64,000 nt of DNA, from contig OU612065.1 of NCBI GenBank assembly GCA_914767715.1, positions 28,582,001-28,646,000 of the forward strand, in the 5' to 3' direction. This document shows positions 37,367 through 50,713 of this stretch, in pieces; position 1 is the stretch's first letter, and each line of letters begins with the position of its first letter. Made by a program: the position numbers and the translations under genes. This DNA is from Membranipora membranacea (lineage: Eukaryota > Bryozoa > Gymnolaemata > Cheilostomatida > Membraniporidae). Under the pieces are notes generated by a model. That model was given only the letters and a program-made list of their open reading frames with translations. It was not told the DNA's origin and ran no database searches.

Positions 37367-40300
37367 TCGCTCTCATCTCTGTTCTATTTATCGTAGGATC
37401 TTCATATTCTGGAATTTGAATGAGGCCAATGAGGCCATCAACTGGTCAGAGTTTAAAAGAAATCCGATGGCTTTTTAATTTTTTCGCCTGCCGTTTGGCA
37501 TGTTTTTTTATGTCAAAATTGGCCCTCGTTAAAAATGTTGCTGACGCCAATCTAAGAGGGGCAGCCCCGAACGGTTTTCCGTTCCAAAGTCAGCATGAAA
37601 TTCCACACGGTATAGAGTAGGTTAGAAGGCTATCTATTTTTTAATCTGGCCGTAAAAAACACCAAGGGTCCCCCCTTTGTTACTTTTTATAATTTTAAAG
37701 TCGCTCTCATCTCTGTTCTATTTATCGTAGGATCTTCATATTCTGGAATTTGAATGAGGCCAATGAGGCCATCAACTGGTCAGAGTTTAAAAGAAATCCG
37801 ATGGCTTTTTAATTTTTTCGCCTGCCGTTTGGCATGTTTTTTTGTGTCAAAATTGGCCCTCGTTAAAAATGTTGCTGACGCCAATCTAAGAGGGGCAGCC
37901 CCGAACGGTTTTCCGTTCCTAAGTCAGCATGAAATTCCACACGGTATAGAGTAGGTTAGAAGGCAATCTATTTTTTAATCTGGCCGTAAAAAACACCAAG
38001 GGTCCCCCCTTTGTTACTTTTTATAATTTTAAAGTCGCTCTCATCTCTGTTCTATTTATCGTAGGATCTTCATATTCTGGAATTTGAATGAGGCCAATGA
38101 GGCCATCAACTGGTCAGAATTTAAAAGAAATCCGATGGCTTTTTAATTTTCTCGCCTGCCGTTTGGCATGTTTTTTTGTGTCAAAATTGGCCCTCGTTAA
38201 AAATGTTGCTGACGCCAATCTAAGAGGGGCAGCCCCGAACGGTTTTCCGTTCCAAAGTCAGCATGAAATTCCACACGGTATAGAGTAGGTTAGAAGGCAA
38301 TCTATTTTTTAATCTGGCCGTAAAAAACACCAAGGGTCCCCCCTTTGTTACTTTTTATAATTTTAAAGTCGCTCTCATCTCTGTTCTATTTATCGTAGGA
38401 TCTTCATATTCTGGAATTTGAATGAGGCCAATGAGGCCATCAACTGGTCAGAGTTTTAAAGAAATCCGATGGCTTTTTAATTTTTTCGCCTGCCGTTTGG
38501 CATGTTTGTTTATGTCAAAATTGGCCCTCGTTAAAAATGTTGCTGACGCCAATCTAAGAGGGGCAGCCCCGAACGGTTTTCCGTTCCAAAGTCAGCATGA
38601 AATTCCACATGGTATAGAGTAGGTTAGAAGGCAATCTATTTTTTAATCTGGCCGTAAAAAACACCAAGGGTCCCCCCTTTGGTACTTTTTATAATTTTAA
38701 AGTCGCTCTCATCTCTGTTCTATTTATCGTAGGATCTTCATATTCTGGAATTTGAATGAGGCCAATGAGGCCATCAACTGGTCAGAGTTTAAAAGAAATC
38801 CGATGGCTTTTTAATTATTTCGCCTGCCGTTTGGCATGTTTTTTTATGTCAAAATTGGCCCTCGTTAAAAATGTTGCTGACGCCAATCTAAGAGGGGCAG
38901 CCCCGAACGGTTTTCCGTTCCAAAGTCAGCATGAAATTCCACACGGTATAGAGTAGGTTAGAAGGCAATCTATTTTTTAATCTGGCCGTAAAAAACACCA
39001 AGGGTCCCCCCTTTGTTACTTTTTATAATTTTAAAGTCGCTCTCATCTCTGTTCTATTTATCGTAGGATCTTCATATTCTGGAATTTGAATGAGGCCAAT
39101 GAGGCCATCAACTGGTCAGAGTTTAAAAGAAATCCGATGGCTTTTTAATTTTTTCGCCTGCCGTTTGGCATGTTTTTTTATGTCAAAATTGGCCCTCGTT
39201 AAAAATGTTGCTGACGCCAATCTAAGGGGGGCAGCCCCGAACGGTTTTCCGTTCCAAAGTCAGCATGAAATTCCACACGGTATAGAGTAGGTTAGAAGGC
39301 AATCTATTTTTTAATCTGGCCGTAAAAAACACCAAGGGTCCCCCCTTTGTTACTTTTTATAATTTTAAAGTCGCTCTCATCTCTGTTCTATTTATCGTAG
39401 GATCTTCATATTCTGGAATTTGAATGAGGCCAATGAGGCCATCAACTGGTCAGAGTTTAAAAGAAATCCGATGGCTTTTTAATTTTTTCGCCTGCCGTTT
39501 GGCATGTTTTTTTATGTCAAAATTGGCCCTCGTTAAAAATGTTGCTGACGCCAATCTAAGAGGGGCAGCCCCGAACGGTTTTCCGTTCCAAAGTCAGCAT
39601 GAAATTCCACACGGTATAGAGTAGGTTAGAAGGCAATCTATTTTTTAATCTGGCCGTAAAAAACACCAAAGGTCCCCCCTTTGTTACTTTTTATAATTCT
39701 AAAGTCGCTCTCATCTCTGTTCTATTTATCGTAGGATCTTCATATTCTGGAAATTGAATGAGGCCAATGAGGCCATCAACTGGTCAGAGTTTAAAAGAAA
39801 TCCGATGGCTTTTTAATTTTTTCGCCTGCCGTTTGGCATGTTTTTTTATGTCAAAATTGGCCCTCGTTAAAAATGTTGCTGACGCCAATATAAGAGGGGC
39901 AGCCCCGAACGGTTTTTCGTTCCAAAGTCAGCATGAAATTCCACACGGTATAGAGTAGGTTAGAAGGCAATCTATTTTTTAATCTGGCCGTAAAAAACAC
40001 CAAGGGTCCCCCCTTTGTTACTTTTTATAATTTTAAATTCGCTCTCATCTCTGTTCTATTTATCGTAGGATCTTCATATTCTGGAATTTGAATGAGGCCA
40101 ATGAGGCCATCAACTGGTCAGAGTTTAAAAGAAATCCGATGGCTTTTTAATTTTTTCGCCTGCCGTTTGGCATGTTTTTTTATGTCAAAATTGGCCGTCG
40201 TTAAAAATGTTGCTGACGCCAATCTAAGAGGGGCAGCCCCGAACGGTTTTCCGTTCCAAAGTCAGCATGAAATTCCACACGGTATAGAGTAGGTTAGAAG

Positions 40301-41373
40301 GCAATCTATTTTTTAATCTGGCCGTAAAAAACACCAAGGGTCCCCCCTTTGTTACTTTTCATAATTTTAAAGTCGCTCTCATCTCTGTTCTATTTATCGT
40401 AGGATCTTCATATTCTCGAATTTGAATGAGGCCAATGAGGCCATCAACTGGTCAGAGTTTAAAAGAAATCCGATGGCTTTTTAATTTTTTCGCCTGCCGT
40501 TTGGCATGTTTTTTATGTCAAAATTGGCCCTCGTTAAAAATGTTGCTGACGCCAATCTAAGAGGGGCAGCCCCGAACGGTTTTCCGTTCCAAAGTCAGCA
40601 TGAAATTCCACACGGTATAGAGTAGGTTAGAAGGCAATCTATTTTTTAATCTGGCCGTAAAAAACACCAAGGCTCCCCCCTTTGTTACTTTTTATAATTT
40701 TAAAGTCGCTCTCATCTCTGTTCTATTTATCGTAGGATCTTCATATTCTGGAATTTGAATGAGGCCAATGAGGCCATCAACTGGTCAGAGTTTAAAAGAA
40801 ATCCGATGGCTTTTTAATTTTTTCGCCTGCCGTTTGGTATGTTTTTTTATGTCAAAATTGGCCCTCGTTAAAAATGTTGCTGACGCCAATCTAAGAGGGG
40901 CAGCCCCGAACGGTTTTCCGTTCCAAAGTCAGCATGAAATTCCACACGGTATAGAGTAGGTTAGAAGGCAATCTATTTTTTAATCTGGCCGTAAAAAACA
41001 CCAAGGGTCCCCCCTTTGTTACTTTTTATAATTCTAAAGTCGCTCTCATCTCTGTTCTATTTATCGTAGGATCTTCATATTCTGGAATTTGAATGAGGCC
41101 AATGAGGCCATCAACTGGTCAGAGTTTAAAAGAAATCCGATGGCTTTTTAATTTTTTCGCCTGCCGTTTGGCATGTTTTTTTATGTCAAAATTGGCCCTC
41201 GTTAAAAATGTTGCTGACGCCAATATAAGAGGGGCAGCCCCGAACGGTTTTCCGTTCCAAAGTCAGCATGAAATTCCACACGGTATAGAGTAGGTTAGAA
41301 GGCAATCTATTTTTTAATCTGGCCGTAAAAAACACCAAGGGTCCCCCCTTTGTTACTTTTTATAATTTTAAAT
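37367..41373 (+). repeat. 12-mer HOR, copy 1 (4007 bp)
   Basis: Starting just after the G at 37366 (T at 41373 in the next copy), each variant recurs 4007 bp downstream. In order the marks are ggctatct (37630), cctaagtc (37919), tcagaattt with tttctcgcc (38088 unit), gttttaaag with gtttgttta, cacatggt and ttggtac (38422 unit), aattatttcg (38756), aaggggggc (39226), caaaggtcc/attctaaag/ggaaattg, aatataag with tttttcg (39758 unit), aaattcgc, ggccgtcg (40092 unit), tctcgaat, T6 instead of T7 (40426 unit), aaggctccc, ggtatg (40759 unit), and aatataag (41093 unit). The missing T explains why the unit is 4007 bp rather than 4008. Confidence 0.95.
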
Positions 41374-44300
41374 TCGCTCTCATCTCTGTTCTATTTATCG
41401 TAGGATCTTCATATTCTGGAATTTGAATGAGGCCAATGAGGCCATCAACTGGTCAGAGTTTAAAAGAAATCCGATGGCTTTTTAATTTTTTCGCCTGCCG
41501 TTTGGCATGTTTTTTTATGTCAAAATTGGCCCTCGTTAAAAATGTTGCTGACGCCAATCTAAGAGGGGCAGCCCCGAACGGTTTTCCGTTCCAAAGTCAG
41601 CATGAAATTCCACACGGTATAGAGTAGGTTAGAAGGCTATCTATTTTTTAATCTGGCCGTAAAAAACACCAAGGGTCCCCCCTTTGTTACTTTTTATAAT
41701 TTTAAAGTCGCTCTCATCTCTGTTCTATTTATCGTAGGATCTTCATATTCTGGAATTTGAATGAGGCCAATGAGGCCATCAACTGGTCAGAGTTTAAAAG
41801 AAATCCGATGGCTTTTTAATTTTTTCGCCTGCCGTTTGGCATGTTTTTTTGTGTCAAAATTGGCCCTCGTTAAAAATGTTGCTGACGCCAATCTAAGAGG
41901 GGCAGCCCCGAACGGTTTTCCGTTCCTAAGTCAGCATGAAATTCCACACGGTATAGAGTAGGTTAGAAGGCAATCTATTTTTTAATCTGGCCGTAAAAAA
42001 CACCAAGGGTCCCCCCTTTGTTACTTTTTATAATTTTAAAGTCGCTCTCATCTCTGTTCTATTTATCGTAGGATCTTCATATTCTGGAATTTGAATGAGG
42101 CCAATGAGGCCATCAACTGGTCAGAATTTAAAAGAAATCCGATGGCTTTTTAATTTTCTCGCCTGCCGTTTGGCATGTTTTTTTGTGTCAAAATTGGCCC
42201 TCGTTAAAAATGTTGCTGACGCCAATCTAAGAGGGGCAGCCCCGAACGGTTTTCCGTTCCAAAGTCAGCATGAAATTCCACACGGTATAGAGTAGGTTAG
42301 AAGGCAATCTATTTTTTAATCTGGCCGTAAAAAACACCAAGGGTCCCCCCTTTGTTACTTTTTATAATTTTAAAGTCGCTCTCATCTCTGTTCTATTTAT
42401 CGTAGGATCTTCATATTCTGGAATTTGAATGAGGCCAATGAGGCCATCAACTGGTCAGAGTTTTAAAGAAATCCGATGGCTTTTTAATTTTTTCGCCTGC
42501 CGTTTGGCATGTTTGTTTATGTCAAAATTGGCCCTCGTTAAAAATGTTGCTGACGCCAATCTAAGAGGGGCAGCCCCGAACGGTTTTCCGTTCCAAAGTC
42601 AGCATGAAATTCCACATGGTATAGAGTAGGTTAGAAGGCAATCTATTTTTTAATCTGGCCGTAAAAAACACCAAGGGTCCCCCCTTTGGTACTTTTTATA
42701 ATTTTAAAGTCGCTCTCATCTCTGTTCTATTTATCGTAGGATCTTCATATTCTGGAATTTGAATGAGGCCAATGAGGCCATCAACTGGTCAGAGTTTAAA
42801 AGAAATCCGATGGCTTTTTAATTATTTCGCCTGCCGTTTGGCATGTTTTTTTATGTCAAAATTGGCCCTCGTTAAAAATGTTGCTGACGCCAATCTAAGA
42901 GGGGCAGCCCCGAACGGTTTTCCGTTCCAAAGTCAGCATGAAATTCCACACGGTATAGAGTAGGTTAGAAGGCAATCTATTTTTTAATCTGGCCGTAAAA
43001 AACACCAAGGGTCCCCCCTTTGTTACTTTTTATAATTTTAAAGTCGCTCTCATCTCTGTTCTATTTATCGTAGGATCTTCATATTCTGGAATTTGAATGA
43101 GGCCAATGAGGCCATCAACTGGTCAGAGTTTAAAAGAAATCCGATGGCTTTTTAATTTTTTCGCCTGCCGTTTGGCATGTTTTTTTATGTCAAAATTGGC
43201 CCTCGTTAAAAATGTTGCTGACGCCAATCTAAGGGGGGCAGCCCCGAACGGTTTTCCGTTCCAAAGTCAGCATGAAATTCCACACGGTATAGAGTAGGTT
43301 AGAAGGCAATCTATTTTTTAATCTGGCCGTAAAAAACACCAAGGGTCCCCCCTTTGTTACTTTTTATAATTTTAAAGTCGCTCTCATCTCTGTTCTATTT
43401 ATCGTAGGATCTTCATATTCTGGAATTTGAATGAGGCCAATGAGGCCATCAACTGGTCAGAGTTTAAAAGAAATCCGATGGCTTTTTAATTTTTTCGCCT
43501 GCCGTTTGGCATGTTTTTTTATGTCAAAATTGGCCCTCGTTAAAAATGTTGCTGACGCCAATCTAAGAGGGGCAGCCCCGAACGGTTTTCCGTTCCAAAG
43601 TCAGCATGAAATTCCACACGGTATAGAGTAGGTTAGAAGGCAATCTATTTTTTAATCTGGCCGTAAAAAACACCAAAGGTCCCCCCTTTGTTACTTTTTA
43701 TAATTCTAAAGTCGCTCTCATCTCTGTTCTATTTATCGTAGGATCTTCATATTCTGGAAATTGAATGAGGCCAATGAGGCCATCAACTGGTCAGAGTTTA
43801 AAAGAAATCCGATGGCTTTTTAATTTTTTCGCCTGCCGTTTGGCATGTTTTTTTATGTCAAAATTGGCCCTCGTTAAAAATGTTGCTGACGCCAATATAA
43901 GAGGGGCAGCCCCGAACGGTTTTTCGTTCCAAAGTCAGCATGAAATTCCACACGGTATAGAGTAGGTTAGAAGGCAATCTATTTTTTAATCTGGCCGTAA
44001 AAAACACCAAGGGTCCCCCCTTTGTTACTTTTTATAATTTTAAATTCGCTCTCATCTCTGTTCTATTTATCGTAGGATCTTCATATTCTGGAATTTGAAT
44101 GAGGCCAATGAGGCCATCAACTGGTCAGAGTTTAAAAGAAATCCGATGGCTTTTTAATTTTTTCGCCTGCCGTTTGGCATGTTTTTTTATGTCAAAATTG
44201 GCCGTCGTTAAAAATGTTGCTGACGCCAATCTAAGAGGGGCAGCCCCGAACGGTTTTCCGTTCCAAAGTCAGCATGAAATTCCACACGGTATAGAGTAGG

Positions 44301-45380
44301 TTAGAAGGCAATCTATTTTTTAATCTGGCCGTAAAAAACACCAAGGGTCCCCCCTTTGTTACTTTTCATAATTTTAAAGTCGCTCTCATCTCTGTTCTAT
44401 TTATCGTAGGATCTTCATATTCTCGAATTTGAATGAGGCCAATGAGGCCATCAACTGGTCAGAGTTTAAAAGAAATCCGATGGCTTTTTAATTTTTTCGC
44501 CTGCCGTTTGGCATGTTTTTTATGTCAAAATTGGCCCTCGTTAAAAATGTTGCTGACGCCAATCTAAGAGGGGCAGCCCCGAACGGTTTTCCGTTCCAAA
44601 GTCAGCATGAAATTCCACACGGTATAGAGTAGGTTAGAAGGCAATCTATTTTTTAATCTGGCCGTAAAAAACACCAAGGCTCCCCCCTTTGTTACTTTTT
44701 ATAATTTTAAAGTCGCTCTCATCTCTGTTCTATTTATCGTAGGATCTTCATATTCTGGAATTTGAATGAGGCCAATGAGGCCATCAACTGGTCAGAGTTT
44801 AAAAGAAATCCGATGGCTTTTTAATTTTTTCGCCTGCCGTTTGGTATGTTTTTTTATGTCAAAATTGGCCCTCGTTAAAAATGTTGCTGACGCCAATCTA
44901 AGAGGGGCAGCCCCGAACGGTTTTCCGTTCCAAAGTCAGCATGAAATTCCACACGGTATAGAGTAGGTTAGAAGGCAATCTATTTTTTAATCTGGCCGTA
45001 AAAAACACCAAGGGTCCCCCCTTTGTTACTTTTTATAATTCTAAAGTCGCTCTCATCTCTGTTCTATTTATCGTAGGATCTTCATATTCTGGAATTTGAA
45101 TGAGGCCAATGAGGCCATCAACTGGTCAGAGTTTAAAAGAAATCCGATGGCTTTTTAATTTTTTCGCCTGCCGTTTGGCATGTTTTTTTATGTCAAAATT
45201 GGCCCTCGTTAAAAATGTTGCTGACGCCAATATAAGAGGGGCAGCCCCGAACGGTTTTCCGTTCCAAAGTCAGCATGAAATTCCACACGGTATAGAGTAG
45301 GTTAGAAGGCAATCTATTTTTTAATCTGGCCGTAAAAAACACCAAGGGTCCCCCCTTTGTTACTTTTTATAATTTTAAAT
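41374..45380 (+). repeat. 12-mer HOR, copy 2 (4007 bp)
   Basis: Every marker listed for copy 1 is present in the same order and spacing. By eye I find no difference between copies 1 and 2 across the full 4007 bp, so they are essentially identical. This implies very recent duplication or conversion. Confidence 0.95.
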
Positions 45381-48300
45381 TCGCTCTCATCTCTGTTCTA
45401 TTTATCGTAGGATCTTCATATTCTGGAATTTGAATGAGGCCAATGAGGCCATCAACTGGTCAGAGTTTAAAAGAAATCCGATGGCTTTTTAATTTTTTCG
45501 CCTGCCGTTTGGCATGTTTTTTTATGTCAAAATTGGCCCTCGTTAAAAATGTTGCTGACGCCAATCTAAGAGGGGCAGCCCCGAACGGTTTTCCGTTCCA
45601 AAGTCAGCATGAAATTCCACACGGTATAGAGTAGGTTAGAAGGCTATCTATTTTTTAATCTGGCCGTAAAAAACACCAAGGGTCCCCCCTTTGTTACTTT
45701 TTATAATTTTAAAGTCGCTCTCATCTCTGTTCTATTTATCGTAGGATCTTCATATTCTGGAATTTGAATGAGGCCAATGAGGCCATCAACTGGTCAGAGT
45801 TTAAAAGAAATCCGATGGCTTTTTAATTTTTTCGCCTGCCGTTTGGCATGTTTTTTTGTGTCAAAATTGGCCCTCGTTAAAAATGTTGCTGACGCCAATC
45901 TAAGAGGGGCAGCCCCGAACGGTTTTCCGTTCCTAAGTCAGCATGAAATTCCACACGGTATAGAGTAGGTTAGAAGGCAATCTATTTTTTAATCTGGCCG
46001 TAAAAAACACCAAGGGTCCCCCCTTTGTTACTTTTTATAATTTTAAAGTCGCTCTCATCTCTGTTCTATTTATCGTAGGATCTTCATATTCTGGAATTTG
46101 AATGAGGCCAATGAGGCCATCAACTGGTCAGAATTTAAAAGAAATCCGATGGCTTTTTAATTTTCTCGCCTGCCGTTTGGCATGTTTTTTTGTGTCAAAA
46201 TTGGCCCTCGTTAAAAATGTTGCTGACGCCAATCTAAGAGGGGCAGCCCCGAACGGTTTTCCGTTCCAAAGTCAGCATGAAATTCCACACGGTATAGAGT
46301 AGGTTAGAAGGCAATCTATTTTTTAATCTGGCCGTAAAAAACACCAAGGGTCCCCCCTTTGTTACTTTTTATAATTTTAAAGTCGCTCTCATCTCTGTTC
46401 TATTTATCGTAGGATCTTCATATTCTGGAATTTGAATGAGGCCAATGAGGCCATCAACTGGTCAGAGTTTTAAAGAAATCCGATGGCTTTTTAATTTTTT
46501 CGCCTGCCGTTTGGCATGTTTGTTTATGTCAAAATTGGCCCTCGTTAAAAATGTTGCTGACGCCAATCTAAGAGGGGCAGCCCCGAACGGTTTTCCGTTC
46601 CAAAGTCAGCATGAAATTCCACATGGTATAGAGTAGGTTAGAGGGCAATCTATTTTTTAATCTGGCCGTAAAAAACACCAAGGGTCCCCCCTTTGGTACT
46701 TTTTATAATTTTAAAGTCGCTCTCATCTCTGTTCTATTTATCGTAGGATCTTCATATTCTGGAATTTGAATGAGGCCAATGAGGCCATCAACTGGTCAGA
46801 GTTTAAAAGAAATCCGATGGCTTTTTAATTATTTCGCCTGCCGTTTGGCATGTTTTTTTATGTCAAAATTGGCCCTCGTTAAAAATGTTGCTGACGCCAA
46901 TCTAAGAGGGGCAGCCCCGAACGGTTTTCCGTTCCAAAGTCAGCATGAAATTCCACACGGTATAGAGTAGGTTAGAAGGCAATCTATTTTTTAATCTGGC
47001 CGTAAAAAACACCAAGGGTCCCCCCTTTGTTACTTTTTATAATTTTAAAGTCGCTCTCATCTCTGTTCTATTTATCGTAGGATCTTCATATTCTGGAATT
47101 TGAATGAGGCCAATGAGGCCATCAACTGGTCAGAGTTTAAAAGAAATCCGATGGCTTTTTAATTTTTTCGCCTGCCGTTTGGCATGTTTTTTTATGTCAA
47201 AATTGGCCCTCGTTAAAAATGTTGCTGACGCCAATCTAAGGGGGGCAGCCCCGAACGGTTTTCCGTTCCAAAGTCAGCATGAAATTCCACACGGTATAGA
47301 GTAGGTTAGAAGGCAATCTATTTTTTAATCTGGCCGTAAAAAACACCAAGGGTCCCCCCTTTGTTACTTTTTATAATTTTAAAGTCGCTCTCATCTCTGT
47401 TCTATTTATCGTAGGATCTTCATATTCTGGAATTTGAATGAGGCCAATGAGGCCATCAACTGGTCAGAGTTTAAAAGAAATCCGATGGCTTTTTAATTTT
47501 TTCGCCTGCCGTTTGGCATGTTTTTTTATGTCAAAATTGGCCCTCGTTAAAAATGTTGCTGACGCCAATCTAAGAGGGGCAGCCCCGAACGGTTTTCCGT
47601 TCCAAAGTCAGCATGAAATTCCACACGGTATAGAGTAGGTTAGAAGGCAATCTATTTTTTAATCTGGCCGTAAAAAACACCAAAGGTCCCCCCTTTGTTA
47701 CTTTTTATAATTCTAAAGTCGCTCTCATCTCTGTTCTATTTATCGTAGGATCTTCATATTCTGGAAATTGAATGAGGCCAATGAGGCCATCAACTGGTCA
47801 GAGTTTAAAAGAAATCCGATGGCTTTTTAATTTTTTCGCCTGCCGTTTGGCATGTTTTTTTATGTCAAAATTGGCCCTCGTTAAAAATGTTGCTGACGCC
47901 AATATAAGAGGGGCAGCCCCGAACGGTTTTTCGTTCCAAAGTCAGCATGAAATTCCACACGGTATAGAGTAGGTTAGAAGGCAATCTATTTTTTAATCTG
48001 GCCGTAAAAAACACCAAGGGTCCCCCCTTTGTTACTTTTTATAATTTTAAATTCGCTCTCATCTCTGTTCTATTTATCGTAGGATCTTCATATTCTGGAA
48101 TTTGAATGAGGCCAATGAGGCCATCAACTGGTCAGAGTTTAAAAGAAATCCGATGGCTTTTTAATTTTTTCGCCTGCCGTTTGGCATGTTTTTTTATGTC
48201 AAAATTGGCCGTCGTTAAAAATGTTGCTGACGCCAATCTAAGAGGGGCAGCCCCGAACGGTTTTCCGTTCCAAAGTCAGCATGAAATTCCACACGGTATA

Positions 48301-49239
48301 GAGTAGGTTAGAAGGCAATCTATTTTTTAATCTGGCCGTAAAAAACACCAAGGGTCCCCCCTTTGTTACTTTTCATAATTTTAAAGTCGCTCTCATCTCT
48401 GTTCTATTTATCGTAGGATCTTCATATTCTCGAATTTGAATGAGGCCAATGAGGCCATCAACTGGTCAGAGTTTAAAAGAAATCCGATGGCTTTTTAATT
48501 TTTTCGCCTGCCGTTTGGCATGTTTTTTATGTCAAAATTGGCCCTCGTTAAAAATGTTGCTGACGCCAATCTAAGAGGGGCAGCCCCGAACGGTTTTCCG
48601 TTCCAAAGTCAGCATGAAATTCCACACGGTATAGAGTAGGTTAGAAGGCAATCTATTTTTTAATCTGGCCGTAAAAAACACCAAGGCTCCCCCCTTTGTT
48701 ACTTTTTATAATTTTAAAGTCGCTCTCATCTCTGTTCTATTTATCGTAGGATCTTCATATTCTGGAATTTGAATGAGGCCAATGAGGCCATCAACTGGTC
48801 AGAGTTTAAAAGAAATCCGATGGCTTTTTAATTTTTTCGCCTGCCGTTTGGTATGTTTTTTTATGTCAAAATTGGCCCTCGTTAAAAATGTTGCTGACGC
48901 CAATCTAAGAGGGGCAGCCCCGAACGGTTTTCCGTTCCAAAGTCAGCATGAAATTCCACACGGTATAGAGTAGGTTAGAAGGCAATCTATTTTTTAATCT
49001 GGCCGTAAAAAACACCAAGGGTCCCCCCCTTTGTTACTTTTTATAATTCTAAAGTCGCTCTCATCTCTGTTCTATTTATCGTAGGATCTTCATATTCTGG
49101 AATTTGAATGAGGCCAATGAGGCCATCAACTGGTCAGAGTTTAAAAGAAATCCGATGGCTTTTTAATTTTTTCGCCTGCCGTTTGGCATGTTTTTTTATG
49201 TCAAAATTGGCCCTCGTTAAAAATGTTGCTGACGCCAAT
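45381..49239 (+). repeat. 12-mer HOR, copy 3 (truncated, about 11.5 monomers)
   Basis: All copy 1 and 2 markers recur up to the attctaaag before the monomer at 49108. Two differences are visible: gagggcaat at about 46642 and an extra C in the C run at about 49022. At 49240 the sequence has aatctaag where copies 1 and 2 have aatataag, and the match to the HOR ends. The triplication is therefore 2.96 units long. Confidence 0.93.
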
Positions 49240-50713
49240 CTAAGAGGGGCAGCCCCGAACGGTTTTCCGTTCCAAAGTCAGCATGAAATTCCACACGGTA
49301 TAGAGTAGGTTAGAAGGCAATCTATTTTTTAATCTGGCCGTAAAAAACACCAAGGCTCCCCCCTTTGTTACTTTTTATAATTTTAAAGTCGCTCTCATCT
49401 CTGTTCTATTTATCGTAGGATCTTCATATTCTGGAATTTGAATGAAGCCAATGAGGCCATCAACTGGTCAGAGTTTAAAAGAAATCCGATGGCTTTTTAA
49501 TTTTTTCGCCTGCCGTTTGGCATGTTTTTTTATGTCAAAATTGGCCCTCGTTAAAAATGTTGCTGACGCCAATCTAAGAGGGGCAGCCCCGAACGGTTTT
49601 CCGTTCCAAAGTCAGCATGAAATTCCACACGGTATAGAGTAGGTTAGAAGGCAATCTATTTTTTAATCTGGCCGTAAAAAACACCAAGGGTCCCCCCTTT
49701 GTTACTTTTTATAATTTTAAAGTCGCTCTCATCTCTGTTCTATTTATCGTAGGATCTTCATATTCTGGAATTTGAATGAGGCCAATGAGGCCATCAACTG
49801 GTCAGAGTTTAAAAGAAATCCGATGGCTTTTTCAATTTTTTCGCCTGCCGTTTGGCATGTTTTTTTATGTCAAAATTGGCCCTCGTTAAAAATGTTGCTG
49901 ACGCCGATCTAAGAGGGGCGGCCCCGAACGGTTTTCCGTTCCAAAGTCAGCATGAAATTCCACACGGTATAGAGTAGGTTAGAAGGCAATCTATTTTTTA
50001 ATCTGGCCGTAAAAAACACCAAGGGTCCCCCCTTTGTTAATTTTCATAATTTTAAAGTCGCTCTCATCTCTGTTCTATTTATCGTAGGATCTTCATATTC
50101 TGGAATTTGAATGAGGCCAATGAGGCCATCAACTGGTCAGAGTTTAAAAGAAATCCGATGGCTTTTTAATTTTTTCGCCTGCCGTTTGGCATGTTTTTTT
50201 ATTTCAAAATTGGCCCTCGTTAAAAATGTTGCTGACGCCAATCTAAGAGGGGCAGCCCCGAACGGTTTTCCGTTCCAAAGTCAGCATGAAATTCCACACG
50301 GTATAGAGTAGGTTAGAAGGCAATCTATTTTTTAATCTGGCCGTAAAAAACACCAAGGGTCCCCCCTTTGTTACTTTTCATAATTTTAAAGTCGCTCTCA
50401 TCTCTGTTCTATTTATCGTAGGATCTTCATATTCTGGAATTTGAATGAGGCCAATGAGGCCATCAACTGGTCAGAGTTTAAAAGAAATCCGATGGCTTTT
50501 TAATTTTTTCGCCTGCCGTTTGGCATGTTTTTTTATGTCAAAATTGGCCCTCGTTAAAAATGTTGCTGACGCCAATCTAAGAGGGGCGGCCCCGAACGGT
50601 TTTCCGTTCCAAAGTCAGCATGAAATTCCACACGGTATAGAGTAGGTTAGAAGGCAATCTATTTTTTAATCTGGCCGTAAAAAACACCAAGGGTCCCCCC
50701 TTTGTTACTTTTT
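49240..50713 (+). repeat. Divergent monomers between the 12-mer and 7-mer HORs
   Basis: These are four to five monomers with new variants: aaggctccc, aatgaagcc (49442 unit), an extra C in ttttcaatttt (49776 unit, 335 bp), gccgatct and the first ggggcggcccc dyad (49920), gttaattttcataa (about 50038), atttcaaaa (50111 unit), and another ggcggcc (50588). Several of these recur together about 8 kb to the right. Confidence 0.8.

Noticed and set aside
40426-40758. 333-bp monomers as a separate satellite family
   Set aside because: They differ only by one T in the T7 run and otherwise match the consensus; they are ordinary monomers copied three times with the 12-mer HOR.
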